From contig HF995229.1 of the NCBI GenBank assembly GCA_000432915.1, positions 13,240-35,355 on the forward strand: a DNA stretch of 22,116 nt, in the 5' to 3' direction. Position numbers and translations under genes: made by a program. Below are positions 14,870 to 22,116 of the stretch, piece by piece (position 1 is the stretch's first letter; the number at the start of each line of letters is the position of its first letter). The notes below the pieces were generated by a model. That model was given only the letters and a program-made list of their open reading frames with translations. It had not been told where the DNA came from and did no database searches. The stretch comes from Firmicutes bacterium CAG:194 (GTDB taxonomy: Bacteria; Bacillota; Clostridia; Lachnospirales; Lachnospiraceae).

Positions 14870-15712
14870 TTATTGCAGTGCTTCCTTCAGCTGCTGATAA
14901 ATTTTATCATATTGCGCGTTGTCTGTCTGCAGACACGGTTTATCGAGTGTCTGAGGCACGCCATAGGTTCCGTTTTCTTTATACTTGGGGATCACGTGAA
15001 AGATCAGTCTGTCACTGTAATCCTCGCTGTCAAAGTAATTGATCGCATCCGGTGCAAACAGCTTATTGAGTGTTTTTGCCGTTTTGGCGATGTCTGCAAA
15101 GAACATGTTCCGCTCCAGTGTTGACAGTCTGCAAAGCTCTCTTGCCGACTCCTTAAATACTACTGCGACCCTGCCCCTGCAGGTCTGATCCCGGTACAGA
15201 TACACACGGGAAATATCCAGATCCGCTACATAAGCCCCGTAAATATCTTCCAGATCTTTTTCGGTTGTCTTCTGCTTACTTTCATCCACTGTTTTTCGGT
15301 AAGCCAGATAGGCTTTCGCCATCTCCATGTCCTCGTTGAGCACATGATCCATCACCCAGCTCTGTACTTCTTCCTCGATCTTGCGCAGCTCCGTCGCCGG
15401 TTCCTGCTTCAGCTTCGGAATATTGATCTGCATGATATAATCCGAACACTTCTTATGAAACTGTTTATGCTTCGTGATCTTTGGATACGACATTTCATCC
15501 ATGATCGTCTCTTCCGCATAAAAATGATAAGCAGTAAAATCCCTGAGCCCACAGACGATATCAAGAAGCTGCTTATCTGTCACCCCAATACATTGCATCT
15601 GCAGCAGCTGTTCCATATCTCTCCCTAATTTAAACAACTGCTTATGCTGTACATCGATACTTTCAATACTGGTATTCAGGTTCTTCTCCCAATCAAACTT
15701 AAAGTCAAACAT
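14870..15712 (-). CDS. bacteriohemerythrin fused to a degenerate HIT domain
   Basis: This is a 280-residue two-domain protein. Residues 1-140 are a bacteriohemerythrin with all seven diiron ligands: His23, His63, Glu67, His82, His86, His123 and Asp128. It should bind oxygen reversibly. Residues 155-280 match the HIT nucleotide-binding fold (VYLYRDQTCRGRVAVVFKE, then PDAINYF and FHVIPKY). The HIT triad HxHxH reads RLIFH, leaving only His239. The middle histidine, the usual nucleophile, is Ile237, so hydrolase activity is doubtful. The start at 15712 has GGAGG six bases upstream; an earlier ATG at 15751 does not. The gene stands alone. A role in oxygen sensing or scavenging linked to a nucleotide signal is inference. 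Confidence 0.88.
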   Translation of the reverse strand: MFDFKFDWEKNLNTSIESIDVQHKQLFKLGRDMEQLLQMQCIGVTDKQLLDIVCGLRDFTAYHFYAEETIMDEMSYPKITKHKQFHKKCSDYIMQINIPKLKQEPATELRKIEEEVQSWVMDHVLNEDMEMAKAYLAYRKTVDESKQKTTEKDLEDIYGAYVADLDISRVYLYRDQTCRGRVAVVFKESARELCRLSTLERNMFFADIAKTAKTLNKLFAPDAINYFDSEDYSDRLIFHVIPKYKENGTYGVPQTLDKPCLQTDNAQYDKIYQQLKEALQ

Positions 15713-15831
15713 AACTAGCCTCCATTTGCCATATTGTAGTATCCCCATCATTTTCTCTTTGTTTACTACTATGTTACCACGGATCGCTATGTACCGTAAA
15801 CCGACAAAAACACAGTTTTTCAGCAGTTTCT

Positions 15832-17283
15832 TTATTCACTATTTTGAAGCACATCTGCCATCCTGTTTGTCGCACTGACAGGCTTTTCCAGATATTGTTC
15901 CCTGATCTGTGTTTTTGACCTGTTTACCTCCTCAAACAACTCTCCTGCCGACCAGACAAGACATTCCTGCCCCCAGACGATGAGCTGCACAAGGCCATCG
16001 GAGGTTGCTACCGTTACATTGTAATTTTTCCCGATCGTATGTGCGGCTTTGGCGATATACTGATCTGCCGTCTCCGCTTCCTTGGTATATACGACATCAA
16101 TATTGTGATAGTGCTGCATCTGTCCGATACCGCCTCTGACCTTGTATGCATCAAACACAAGAATGACATGACAGCCCTTGCTGCCCTGATAATCACAGAG
16201 AATATCCATCAGTCTGCCCCGCGCCGCATCAATATTGACCTGCGCCAGCTCCTTCAGCTCCTCCCATGCAAATACAATATTATAACCGTCAACCAGCAGA
16301 TAGCTTTCTCCCGGCTCTGTCTGTTTCTTTTTGGCTTTCTTCCACGCTTCTGCCGCCTCGCTCTGCACAGGACTGATAACCTTTTTGGTCTGCTGCAAAA
16401 GACGCTGCTTCACAGGTCCGTAAGTCCGCTCAAAAATAGCCGCCAGTTCTTCTTCTTCACTGCCGTATCTTGCCGCTTCCATGCGGTTTTGTTTTTCCTG
16501 TTCCCTGCGGATCTGCTGAGCGGTAAAAGCTGTATAATCCTCATCGTTGTTCGTGTCAAAAATACTGGGCAGATGCATATGCTCTTTGACTTCATCCCAT
16601 GGCACGACAAATCCCGCACCATGCTCACAAAATACGGAATCCGCCGGATTTCTCAGATCATGTCCCGGATCATATGCCCGCTTCTCCATGACCGTCTCCG
16701 GATCATGACAGATATCATAGCCTGCTGCCACAAGAGAAATGCGTCCCTTGCCCTTGGAATAGGACAAAAGCTCCCTGGCATAATTGCGCATCGTGGAAAC
16801 AGGTGCTTTTCCGGTCAGTATCGTCTGCTCCATCGTCTGCTGCGGCGGATCGCACCTTCCTTCCATCCGCTGTACATCCGTCATGACGCGCCCGGTCAGC
16901 TCCGGCGCAACCACGATCCGGAAGCTGTAATACGGCTCAAGCAAAACGCTCTGCGCCTGCATCAGTCCCTGTCTGAGTGCGCGATAAGTTGCCTGTCTGA
17001 AATCGCCGCCCTCCGTATGCTTCGTATGGGCACGTCCTGCTACAAGAGTGATCTTCATATCCGTGATCGGAGAGCCTGTCAGCACGCCTCTGTGCTGTCT
17101 TTCCTTTAAGTGGGTCAGCACAAGCCGCTGCCAGTTCAGGCTGAGATCATCCATGCTCACATCCGAATCAAATACAAGCCCCGTTCCTCTCGGCTGCGGT
17201 TCTAACAAAAGATGCACCTCCGCATAATGGCGGAGCGGGTCAAAATGTCCCCCACCCCCGACGGTATCTTCCATCCTGTCCAA
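15832..17283 (-). CDS. TetM-like GTPase C-terminal domains with NYN/YacP-like domain
   Basis: This frame (483 residues from a TTG at 17283, or from ATG at 17274) begins EDTVGGGGHFDPLRHYAEV, which continues the GTPase at domain IV. It runs through domain V to PWDEVKEHM (about 236). A helical, charged linker covers 250-325. The NYN domain spans 327-450: LLVDGYNI, LVFDAYKV, ADQYIAKAA and TSDGLVQ supply the conserved acidic residues Asp332, Asp378, Asp407 and Asp429. YacP/Rae1-type NYN proteins cut mRNA on the ribosome, which fits a fusion to a ribosome-binding GTPase. No good ribosome binding site precedes this frame, so independent translation is doubtful. Confidence 0.8.
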   Translation of the reverse strand: MDRMEDTVGGGGHFDPLRHYAEVHLLLEPQPRGTGLVFDSDVSMDDLSLNWQRLVLTHLKERQHRGVLTGSPITDMKITLVAGRAHTKHTEGGDFRQATYRALRQGLMQAQSVLLEPYYSFRIVVAPELTGRVMTDVQRMEGRCDPPQQTMEQTILTGKAPVSTMRNYARELLSYSKGKGRISLVAAGYDICHDPETVMEKRAYDPGHDLRNPADSVFCEHGAGFVVPWDEVKEHMHLPSIFDTNNDEDYTAFTAQQIRREQEKQNRMEAARYGSEEEELAAIFERTYGPVKQRLLQQTKKVISPVQSEAAEAWKKAKKKQTEPGESYLLVDGYNIVFAWEELKELAQVNIDAARGRLMDILCDYQGSKGCHVILVFDAYKVRGGIGQMQHYHNIDVVYTKEAETADQYIAKAAHTIGKNYNVTVATSDGLVQLIVWGQECLVWSAGELFEEVNRSKTQIREQYLEKPVSATNRMADVLQNSE

Positions 17284-18551
17284 TGTCCCACACCCTCGAC
17301 GGTATCTTCGATCGTCTCCAGATAGACCACTTCTCCGTCATCAAAGGAAATCTCAATGCCAAAGCGGTCTTTTACCACGCATTTCAATATTTCGATCTGC
17401 ACCTCACCCATGAGCTGTGCATGGATCTCTCCCAGTTCTTCATCCCATACAATATGGAGCTCCGGATTTTCTTCTTCCAAAAGCTTCAGCTTTGCCAAAA
17501 GTGTATGTACATCCATTTCCGCCGGTCCCTGCACGCAGTAATTGAGAACCGGTGAAAGTACCGGCGCGATCTCATAATTTTCGATCCCCAGTCCTTCTCC
17601 CGCAAAGCTTTCACTCAGTCCTGTGACACAGCAGATTTCTCCCGCAGTTACCTGCTCTGTTGTGTCATACTTTTCACCGTTGTACAGGCGGATCTGATTG
17701 ACCTTTTCTTCCTTCGACCAGTTAGCAGAGGATAACAAGTCACGCACATGCAGCTGCCCGCCCGTGATCTTCATATGGGTCAGTCTGTTGCCCTGCTGAT
17801 CTCTTGTGATCTTGTACACTCTGGCACCAAAGGCAGAAGGATAACGCGGTGTTTCTATATAGGAAGCAATGCCTTCGATCAGTTCTGTAATGCCTTCCTG
17901 CTTCAGCGCAGATCCGAAAAAACACGGAAATACGCTACGGCAGCTGACCAGCCTTGCAATTTCTTCCTTTGGCAGGTCGCCATGCTCTAAAAAGTATTCC
18001 AGCGAGTCTTCCTGTGCAACAGCAATGCTTTCCCAGAACATCGTATTGCGTTCTGCGCCAAAATCAATACATTCACTGCTGAAGGTCTGCTGCAGCTGCT
18101 GCAGAATCTTATCATGGTCTGCAAGCGGCTGATCCATTTTATTGATGAACAGGATCGTCGGGATCTGGTACTTCTTAAGCAGATTCCAGAGCGTCTGCGT
18201 ATGTCCCTGTATGCCATCAGCCGCACTGATCAAAAGCACTGCTGCATCCAGTACCTGCAACGTTCTTTCCATTTCCGCCGAAAAATCCACATGACCAGGC
18301 GTATCCAACAGCGTCACTTCTCTTCCCTGCATGGAAAGTCTTGCCTGCTTGGAAAAAATCGTGATACCACGTTCCCGCTCCAGCGTATCCGTATCCAGAA
18401 AAGAATCCTTGTGATCCACGCGTCCTACCTTCCTGAGTGCCCCGCAGGCATACAGAAGACTTTCGGATAAGGTTGTCTTTCCTGCATCTACATGTGCCAG
18501 AAGTGCTATACATATATGATTATTTTTCTCCTGCTTTGTCTGTTGTCCCAT
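17202..18551 (-). CDS. TetM-like GTPase, N-terminal half (frameshifted)
   Basis: About 450 residues carry the GTP-binding set: G1 AHVDAGKTT at 20-28, RGITI at 61-65, DTPGHVDF at 83-90 and NKMD at 137-140, followed by domain II and domain III. This is the TetM/TetO/TetW ribosomal protection group, but chromosomal relatives fused to NYN need not give tetracycline resistance. After residue 425 or so the frame runs through the duplicated segment and ends in about 25 unrelated residues (GWKIPSGVGDILTRSAIMRR). ATG at 18551 was preferred because GAGGA precedes it; ATG at 18566 is possible. It overlaps the trmO stop by about 30 bases, suggesting co-translation. Confidence 0.8.
   Translation of the reverse strand: MGQQTKQEKNNHICIALLAHVDAGKTTLSESLLYACGALRKVGRVDHKDSFLDTDTLERERGITIFSKQARLSMQGREVTLLDTPGHVDFSAEMERTLQVLDAAVLLISAADGIQGHTQTLWNLLKKYQIPTILFINKMDQPLADHDKILQQLQQTFSSECIDFGAERNTMFWESIAVAQEDSLEYFLEHGDLPKEEIARLVSCRSVFPCFFGSALKQEGITELIEGIASYIETPRYPSAFGARVYKITRDQQGNRLTHMKITGGQLHVRDLLSSANWSKEEKVNQIRLYNGEKYDTTEQVTAGEICCVTGLSESFAGEGLGIENYEIAPVLSPVLNYCVQGPAEMDVHTLLAKLKLLEEENPELHIVWDEELGEIHAQLMGEVQIEILKCVVKDRFGIEISFDDGEVVYLETIEDTVEGVGHWTGWKIPSGVGDILTRSAIMRRCIFC
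17244..17309. repeat. 38-bp imperfect tandem duplication causing a frameshift
   Basis: The 28 bases at 17282-17309 recur at 17244-17271 with two mismatches, a period of 38 bases. Read on the minus strand, each copy encodes EDTV and then a Gly-rich GH. The similarity extends about ten bases further on one side, less exactly. Since 38 is not a multiple of three, it shifts the frame by -1. Confidence 0.9.
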
Positions 18552-19305
18552 CGGATCTGTCCTCATCTTTCTGTTCTGTCACTTTTCCCCTGTCTGCTTC
18601 TCTTTTCCTATACAGCCTGTCCGCCCCCTGCTTTATTTCCACATCCAGTACATAGGCCGTTTCATTTTCCACACGGAACCGGATATTATACTGCTGATAG
18701 GAAAGTCCCCAGATTCTTTCTGCATCCTGTACATAAGCGGTACGCGGATCCTGCGAAAGAAGCTGCTTGATTGTATCCCGTTCTTTCTCTTCTATCTTTA
18801 TCAGCATCTCTTCCGGAATACTGACCGCAATCCGGTTTCCCCGGACCCTGCCCGCAAAGCCATCTGTTGCATCAGGATAACTGTCTGCGTAAGGCAGATA
18901 AGGCTTAATATCATAAACGGGCGTTCCGTCTAGCATATCCACACCGGATACATGCAGAACCGGCCCATATGTTTTATGATATTCTATCGAATCCAGCTTC
19001 AGTGCGGACAGCCCGATCGGATTCGGGCGGAACGGAGAACGCGTTGCAAATACGCCCATCCGCTTATTTCCGCCAAGGCGCGGCGGCTTAACGGTCGGTG
19101 ACCATTTTTCTCTCTTCGCCTGTGAAAATTCCCAAAGCACCCAGATATGAGAATATTCCGCAAGTCCCCGGAATGCTTCCCGATTCCGGTAAGCCGGTTC
19201 CAATATGATCTGCCCCTTTAGCTGTCCGACCAGTCCGCTTTGTCTCGGGATTCCGAACTTTTCCGGAAAATCCGTATGGATCGTTGCAATCTGTTTTAGT
19301 TCCAT
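18520..19305 (-). CDS. trmO: tRNA (N6-threonylcarbamoyladenosine37-N6)-methyltransferase TrmO
   Basis: This is a 261-residue TrmO/TsaA (YaeB) family protein, which methylates t6A37 in threonine tRNAs with S-adenosylmethionine. Family signatures are HTDFPEKFGIPRQSGL, LAEYSHIWVLWEFS, GVFATRSPFRPNPIGLS and DMLDGTPVYDIKPYLPYAD. The N-terminal barrel is followed by the family's C-terminal domain, with the usual DPRTAYVQD-like segment at about 200. The last 30 residues are charged and look unstructured. GAGGAC lies before the start. The gene overlaps the start of the GTPase gene, linking two translation-related functions. Confidence 0.93.
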   Translation of the reverse strand: MELKQIATIHTDFPEKFGIPRQSGLVGQLKGQIILEPAYRNREAFRGLAEYSHIWVLWEFSQAKREKWSPTVKPPRLGGNKRMGVFATRSPFRPNPIGLSALKLDSIEYHKTYGPVLHVSGVDMLDGTPVYDIKPYLPYADSYPDATDGFAGRVRGNRIAVSIPEEMLIKIEEKERDTIKQLLSQDPRTAYVQDAERIWGLSYQQYNIRFRVENETAYVLDVEIKQGADRLYRKREADRGKVTEQKDEDRSDGTTDKAGEK

Positions 19306-19350
19306 TTTGTTGTCCTCTACTTACTGTCATATTATTCTGCAAAGTGATTC

Positions 19351-20130
19351 CTAAATTCTGATAATATCAACTGTGTGCGAGCTTGCGCCGATCAGATCCT
19401 GCCTTTCACAGGTTGCCAGATGATATTGCAGGAAGCAGGAAAATTCTTCTTCCGACATGGCATTGATGACCGGACGCATATGATCCGCCGGTCCATCTGC
19501 CGCAATGATCTGGATCCTGTTTAGTCCTACCGCTTCATTCAGGCGGTTGATATCCTCCAGCCTCACAACACTGTAGAGCTCGTTTGCTTCTTCCGTGCAG
19601 TGAAAATCCTCTGTCAGAAGTCCCTTCTCCATGCTTTCGAGTATATGTCCTTCCCGGAATGCATACGTCAGCACGCTGTATTCATTCATATAGTAAGCAA
19701 CAAGCAACACGCCACCCTTTTTTGTCACTCTTTTGGCTTCCGATAAAGCCCTGCATTTTTCCTCAAAGGTATGCAGGTGATACAAGGGGCCGAACAAAAG
19801 CGTCACATCAAAGGTCTGATCCGCAAATCTGGAAAGCTTCAGGGCATTTCCCTGATACGCCTTCACGTTGCTGCCTTTTTTCTTCAATATGCCAAGGTTA
19901 CTTTTGACAAGCTCTACCGCTGTCACATCCAGTCCCATTTCGGCAAGTGCCACACTATAGCGGCCTGTTCCCGCTCCGATATCCAGAACACTGCAGCCCT
20001 TCTCCCAGTCCCCGGGCAGATATTTCTGAATGTAGCGCATCGTCGTCTGAAACTCTACCTGTCCGTGGCGGGACAACAGTCTTTTATCTTCGTTAAATTT
20101 ATTATAGTATGCGATCAATTTTTCCTGCAT
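19351..20130 (-). CDS. class I SAM-dependent methyltransferase
   Basis: This is a 259-residue Rossmann-fold methyltransferase. Motif I is VLDIGAGTGRYS at about 48-59, the acidic end of strand 2 is in VTAVELVKSN, motif II/III is NALKLSRFADQTFDVTLLFGPLYHL, and motif IV is KKGGVLLVAYY. The acceptor cannot be told; the PLYHL sequence after motif II is common in small-molecule methyltransferases of Clostridia. It is 45 bases upstream of trmO on the same strand and probably co-transcribed. Confidence 0.88.
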   Translation of the reverse strand: MQEKLIAYYNKFNEDKRLLSRHGQVEFQTTMRYIQKYLPGDWEKGCSVLDIGAGTGRYSVALAEMGLDVTAVELVKSNLGILKKKGSNVKAYQGNALKLSRFADQTFDVTLLFGPLYHLHTFEEKCRALSEAKRVTKKGGVLLVAYYMNEYSVLTYAFREGHILESMEKGLLTEDFHCTEEANELYSVVRLEDINRLNEAVGLNRIQIIAADGPADHMRPVINAMSEEEFSCFLQYHLATCERQDLIGASSHTVDIIRI

Positions 20131-20244
20131 ATCCTATCCTTTTCTCTTCAATTCTTTTATTTTCTGTATATGGTATCCGGTGTTCTGTGCGCCACCAAAC
20201 GCAGAGCCTGTTCTGCCAGGTCTGATACCTGTCCACATATCGAT

Positions 20245-21930
20245 TTATCTATGAGATGCTGCCCACTCCGTCTCTGAAAACGGAATCACAGACGCCGGGC
20301 TCTCTGTATGCTCTCCCAGCATCTTTTCCATCCAGATCATATCATACCATCTGCCAAACTTATAGCCGCTGTCATGAAATGTGCCCACCAGTCTGTAGCC
20401 CAGCTTTTGATGGAATTTTTCACTGTCCTTTGTTAAATACTCGTCCTCATTTTGCGGATAACCGATACAGGCATTTAAGTTCAGGATGTGCTGCGCGTGC
20501 AGGGCTTCTTCGAGTGCTGCATACAACTTTCCACCAATCCCCATACGTTTCTTTTTCTGATTTACATAAATTGTTGTCTCTACTGACCAGTCATATGCTG
20601 CGCGTGCTTTAAATGTACCTGCATAAGCATAGCCAACAATCTCGCCCTCCGCTTCCGCAACCAGATACGGGTATTTCTCCAAAATGTGCTCTATTCTGCC
20701 CGCAAACTCCTCTACAGAAGGCACTTCGTATTCAAAGGTAATTGCCGTCTGCTCCACATAAGGGGCATAAATGTTCAAAAGTGCAGGTGCATCCGCCTTT
20801 GTTGCGGTCCTGATCCGCACCTCTTTCCTTTTCTCTTCCTCACCTGCTGTTTCCTGTATTGGTATATCATGTTTTGATGCTTCTGCTTTCTGTCCCGGTT
20901 CTTCCTCTCCTGAAGCTTCCTGCAGCATGTCAAGCTCCTCCATGTAAATACAGTGCTTTATGCTGTTTACCGCCACTGCCTTCCGCAGTTCCCGGTATTC
21001 CGTCCAGCGCACCGATTCTACCTCCGATGCCTGCAAAGTCAATTCGTTTTCATTGACTGTTTCTTCATATATAAATACATAACTAAGCTCTTCATCTATA
21101 AAGGAATGATCCTTGCCTGATATGTGATGCACGCGCCTTTTCCCCATATAGTGAAGCTGCTCTGCTTCCGCCCGGATGCCCAGCTCTTCTGAAAGCTCCC
21201 GTAGAGCTGCCTGCCTGTAATGATCCGTTGCCGGTTCACCCGCATCTACATGTCCCGCTGCTGAAATATCAAAACAGCCCGCATAAGAATCCTTAGTGCT
21301 GCTCCTTTTCTGTAATAACAGATCAAAGCTTCCATCCTGCCTTTTTCGCCTGACCCAGATATGGACTGTTGCATGCAATGTTCCTTCCCGGTGCGCCAGG
21401 GAACGCTCCTTGACCTTTCCTGTTTTTTCTCCGTTCTCATCGATCACATCAAAAAATTCAAGCGGTTTTCCATCGACCGCTACCTGTCGCAGCTCACCAT
21501 CCTCACTGTATACCAGCTTCATGGAAAAGAACGGATGATCTTCTGACAAAAGCTGCAGAAACAGTTTGTCACCTTCCCAGAGATTCAGCTTCCGGATCTC
21601 TTCCTTCGGAATCCATTCCAGAACGCCTTCGTCGCAGGCAATGGGCTCCCCTGTAAAGCCATCTGCAGTAAAAACAGAAATATATTCCATCTCATCTCCG
21701 CAGATAAAGGTAAGCTGTCCGCGATAATGAAAAGACGTCAGTGTATAGCCTGTCTCTTCTTTGACTTCTCGCAGAACACATTCCTCCGGGCTTTCGCCTT
21801 CCTCAAAATGTCCGCCGACTCCGATCCATTTTCCTTTATTGACATCCTTATCCTTTACCACTCTGTGCAGCATCAGGTATTTGCCGTCTTTTTCGATATA
21901 ACATAACGTACTGAGTTCAGGTGCTTTCAT
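20245..21930 (-). CDS. Nudix-Nudix-GNAT three-domain protein
   Basis: This is a 561-residue fusion. Domain 1 (about 5-130) is a MutT/8-oxo-dGTPase-type Nudix hydrolase with an exact box GX5EX7REUXEEXGU, from Gly40 to Tyr62. Domain 2 (about 155-330) resembles the isopentenyl-diphosphate-isomerase-type Nudix group (LEFFDVIDENGEKTG, GCFDISAAGHVDAGE, ALRELSEELGI). Its box has four extra residues between Glu232 and Arg244, so its activity is uncertain. An acidic linker covers 335-370. Domain 3 (371-540) is a GNAT N-acetyltransferase of the phosphinothricin/Bar group, with acetyl-CoA loop RMGIGG at 462-467 and EKFHQKLGY near the end. It may combine nucleotide-pool cleaning with detoxification. Start: ATG at 21930 after AGGATAA. 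Confidence 0.88.
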   Translation of the reverse strand: MKAPELSTLCYIEKDGKYLMLHRVVKDKDVNKGKWIGVGGHFEEGESPEECVLREVKEETGYTLTSFHYRGQLTFICGDEMEYISVFTADGFTGEPIACDEGVLEWIPKEEIRKLNLWEGDKLFLQLLSEDHPFFSMKLVYSEDGELRQVAVDGKPLEFFDVIDENGEKTGKVKERSLAHREGTLHATVHIWVRRKRQDGSFDLLLQKRSSTKDSYAGCFDISAAGHVDAGEPATDHYRQAALRELSEELGIRAEAEQLHYMGKRRVHHISGKDHSFIDEELSYVFIYEETVNENELTLQASEVESVRWTEYRELRKAVAVNSIKHCIYMEELDMLQEASGEEEPGQKAEASKHDIPIQETAGEEEKRKEVRIRTATKADAPALLNIYAPYVEQTAITFEYEVPSVEEFAGRIEHILEKYPYLVAEAEGEIVGYAYAGTFKARAAYDWSVETTIYVNQKKKRMGIGGKLYAALEEALHAQHILNLNACIGYPQNEDEYLTKDSEKFHQKLGYRLVGTFHDSGYKFGRWYDMIWMEKMLGEHTESPASVIPFSETEWAASHR

Positions 21931-22116
21931 CTTATTATCCTGTCTTTCTGTTTTCTGCTGCTATATGAGCACGGCTATTCATCCCATATCACATAGCTCT
22001 GCATAATTGCAATTTCTTCCCAACAAGTATAGCACGACTACAGCGTATAGGAAACCTGCGCATCCATTTTTTGTGAACCGGTGTCAGATTACCGTACTGT
22101 CATGCAGTTCTTCCGA
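21931..22116. other. upstream region, no gene seen
   Basis: No credible coding frame is seen to the window edge. A minus-strand TATACT at 22026-22031 could be a -10 element for the Nudix-GNAT gene, but no good -35 accompanies it. Confidence 0.3.

Larger units (their letters stand above)
15832..18551 (-). pseudogene. TetM-like translational GTPase-NYN fusion gene, frameshifted
   Basis: Two overlapping frames together make one protein: an EF-G-like ribosomal-protection-type GTPase followed by a NYN (PIN-like) nuclease domain, a fused architecture of about 880-900 residues that I remember from Lachnospiraceae. A 38-bp imperfect tandem duplication at 17244-17309 shifts the frame between them. 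Removing one copy restores a continuous reading across GEVVYLETIEDTV and GHFDPLRHYAEV. Both halves are otherwise intact, so the break looks recent. Confidence 0.75.

Noticed and set aside
16039..17109. Long plus-strand open frame (356 codons) opposite the TetM-like/NYN gene
   Set aside because: It lies antisense to a strongly supported coding region, has low-complexity composition, no ribosome binding site and no recognisable motif.
17202..18551. Acquired tetracycline-resistance gene
   Set aside because: The NYN fusion, the overlap with trmO and the absence of mobile-element genes point to a resident chromosomal gene.
20131..20244. Small hairpins (such as CAGGTCTGATACCTG near 20218) as a terminator of the Nudix-GNAT gene
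   Set aside because: The stems are only about 5 bp with no T-run on the minus strand.

Overview
The window reads as chromosomal DNA of an anaerobic, probably spore-forming Clostridia bacterium, most likely a gut Lachnospiraceae. The grounds are moderate GC, strong GGAGG-type ribosome binding sites, [FeFe]-hydrogenase maturases, a BspA-like surface protein, a CotF/ferritin-like gene with a sigma-G-like promoter, and a TetM-like GTPase joined to a NYN domain, a combination I associate with that family. Genus and species cannot be read from the sequence. I see no rRNA, tRNA, CRISPR array, insertion sequence or phage gene.

Layout. 1-1303 (+): the 3' end of a BlaR1/MecR1-type M56 metallopeptidase, a small secreted protein and a BlaI/MecI-type repressor, apparently one operon, closed by a strong hairpin terminator. 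1415-4192 (-): a 925-residue secreted transglutaminase-like protein with Ig-like modules and a BspA-like repeat end. 4377-5087 (+): a divergent LytTR response regulator with a clear promoter and a TTG start. 5158-6411 (-): a secreted SH3/NlpC-P60 wall hydrolase with a near-consensus promoter and a WalR-like box. 6564-8110 (-): thioredoxin reductase and a CotF/ferritin-like protein. 8307-9026 (+): a short-chain dehydrogenase.

9029-14562 (-) is a tightly packed five-gene run: hydG, hydF, a condensation-fold acyltransferase, a zinc-ribbon membrane protein and an HSL-family esterase. Stop and start codons overlap at three of the four junctions. The acyltransferase carries an in-frame TAG near its 5' end, so the frame open today lacks the family's N-terminus. 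Upstream of hydG, about 300 bases hold hairpins and a 48-bp-period tandem repeat.

14870-15712 (-) encodes a hemerythrin fused to a HIT domain that has lost two of its three motif histidines. 15832-21930 (-) carries a TetM-like/NYN gene split by a 38-bp tandem duplication, trmO, a SAM methyltransferase, and a large protein with two Nudix domains and a GNAT domain.

The points most worth a second look are the two interrupted genes, the hydGF-linked acyltransferase/membrane protein/esterase cassette, the hemerythrin-HIT and Nudix-Nudix-GNAT fusions, and the M56/secreted peptide/BlaI cassette. All identifications come from motifs and remembered family features; no search was run.
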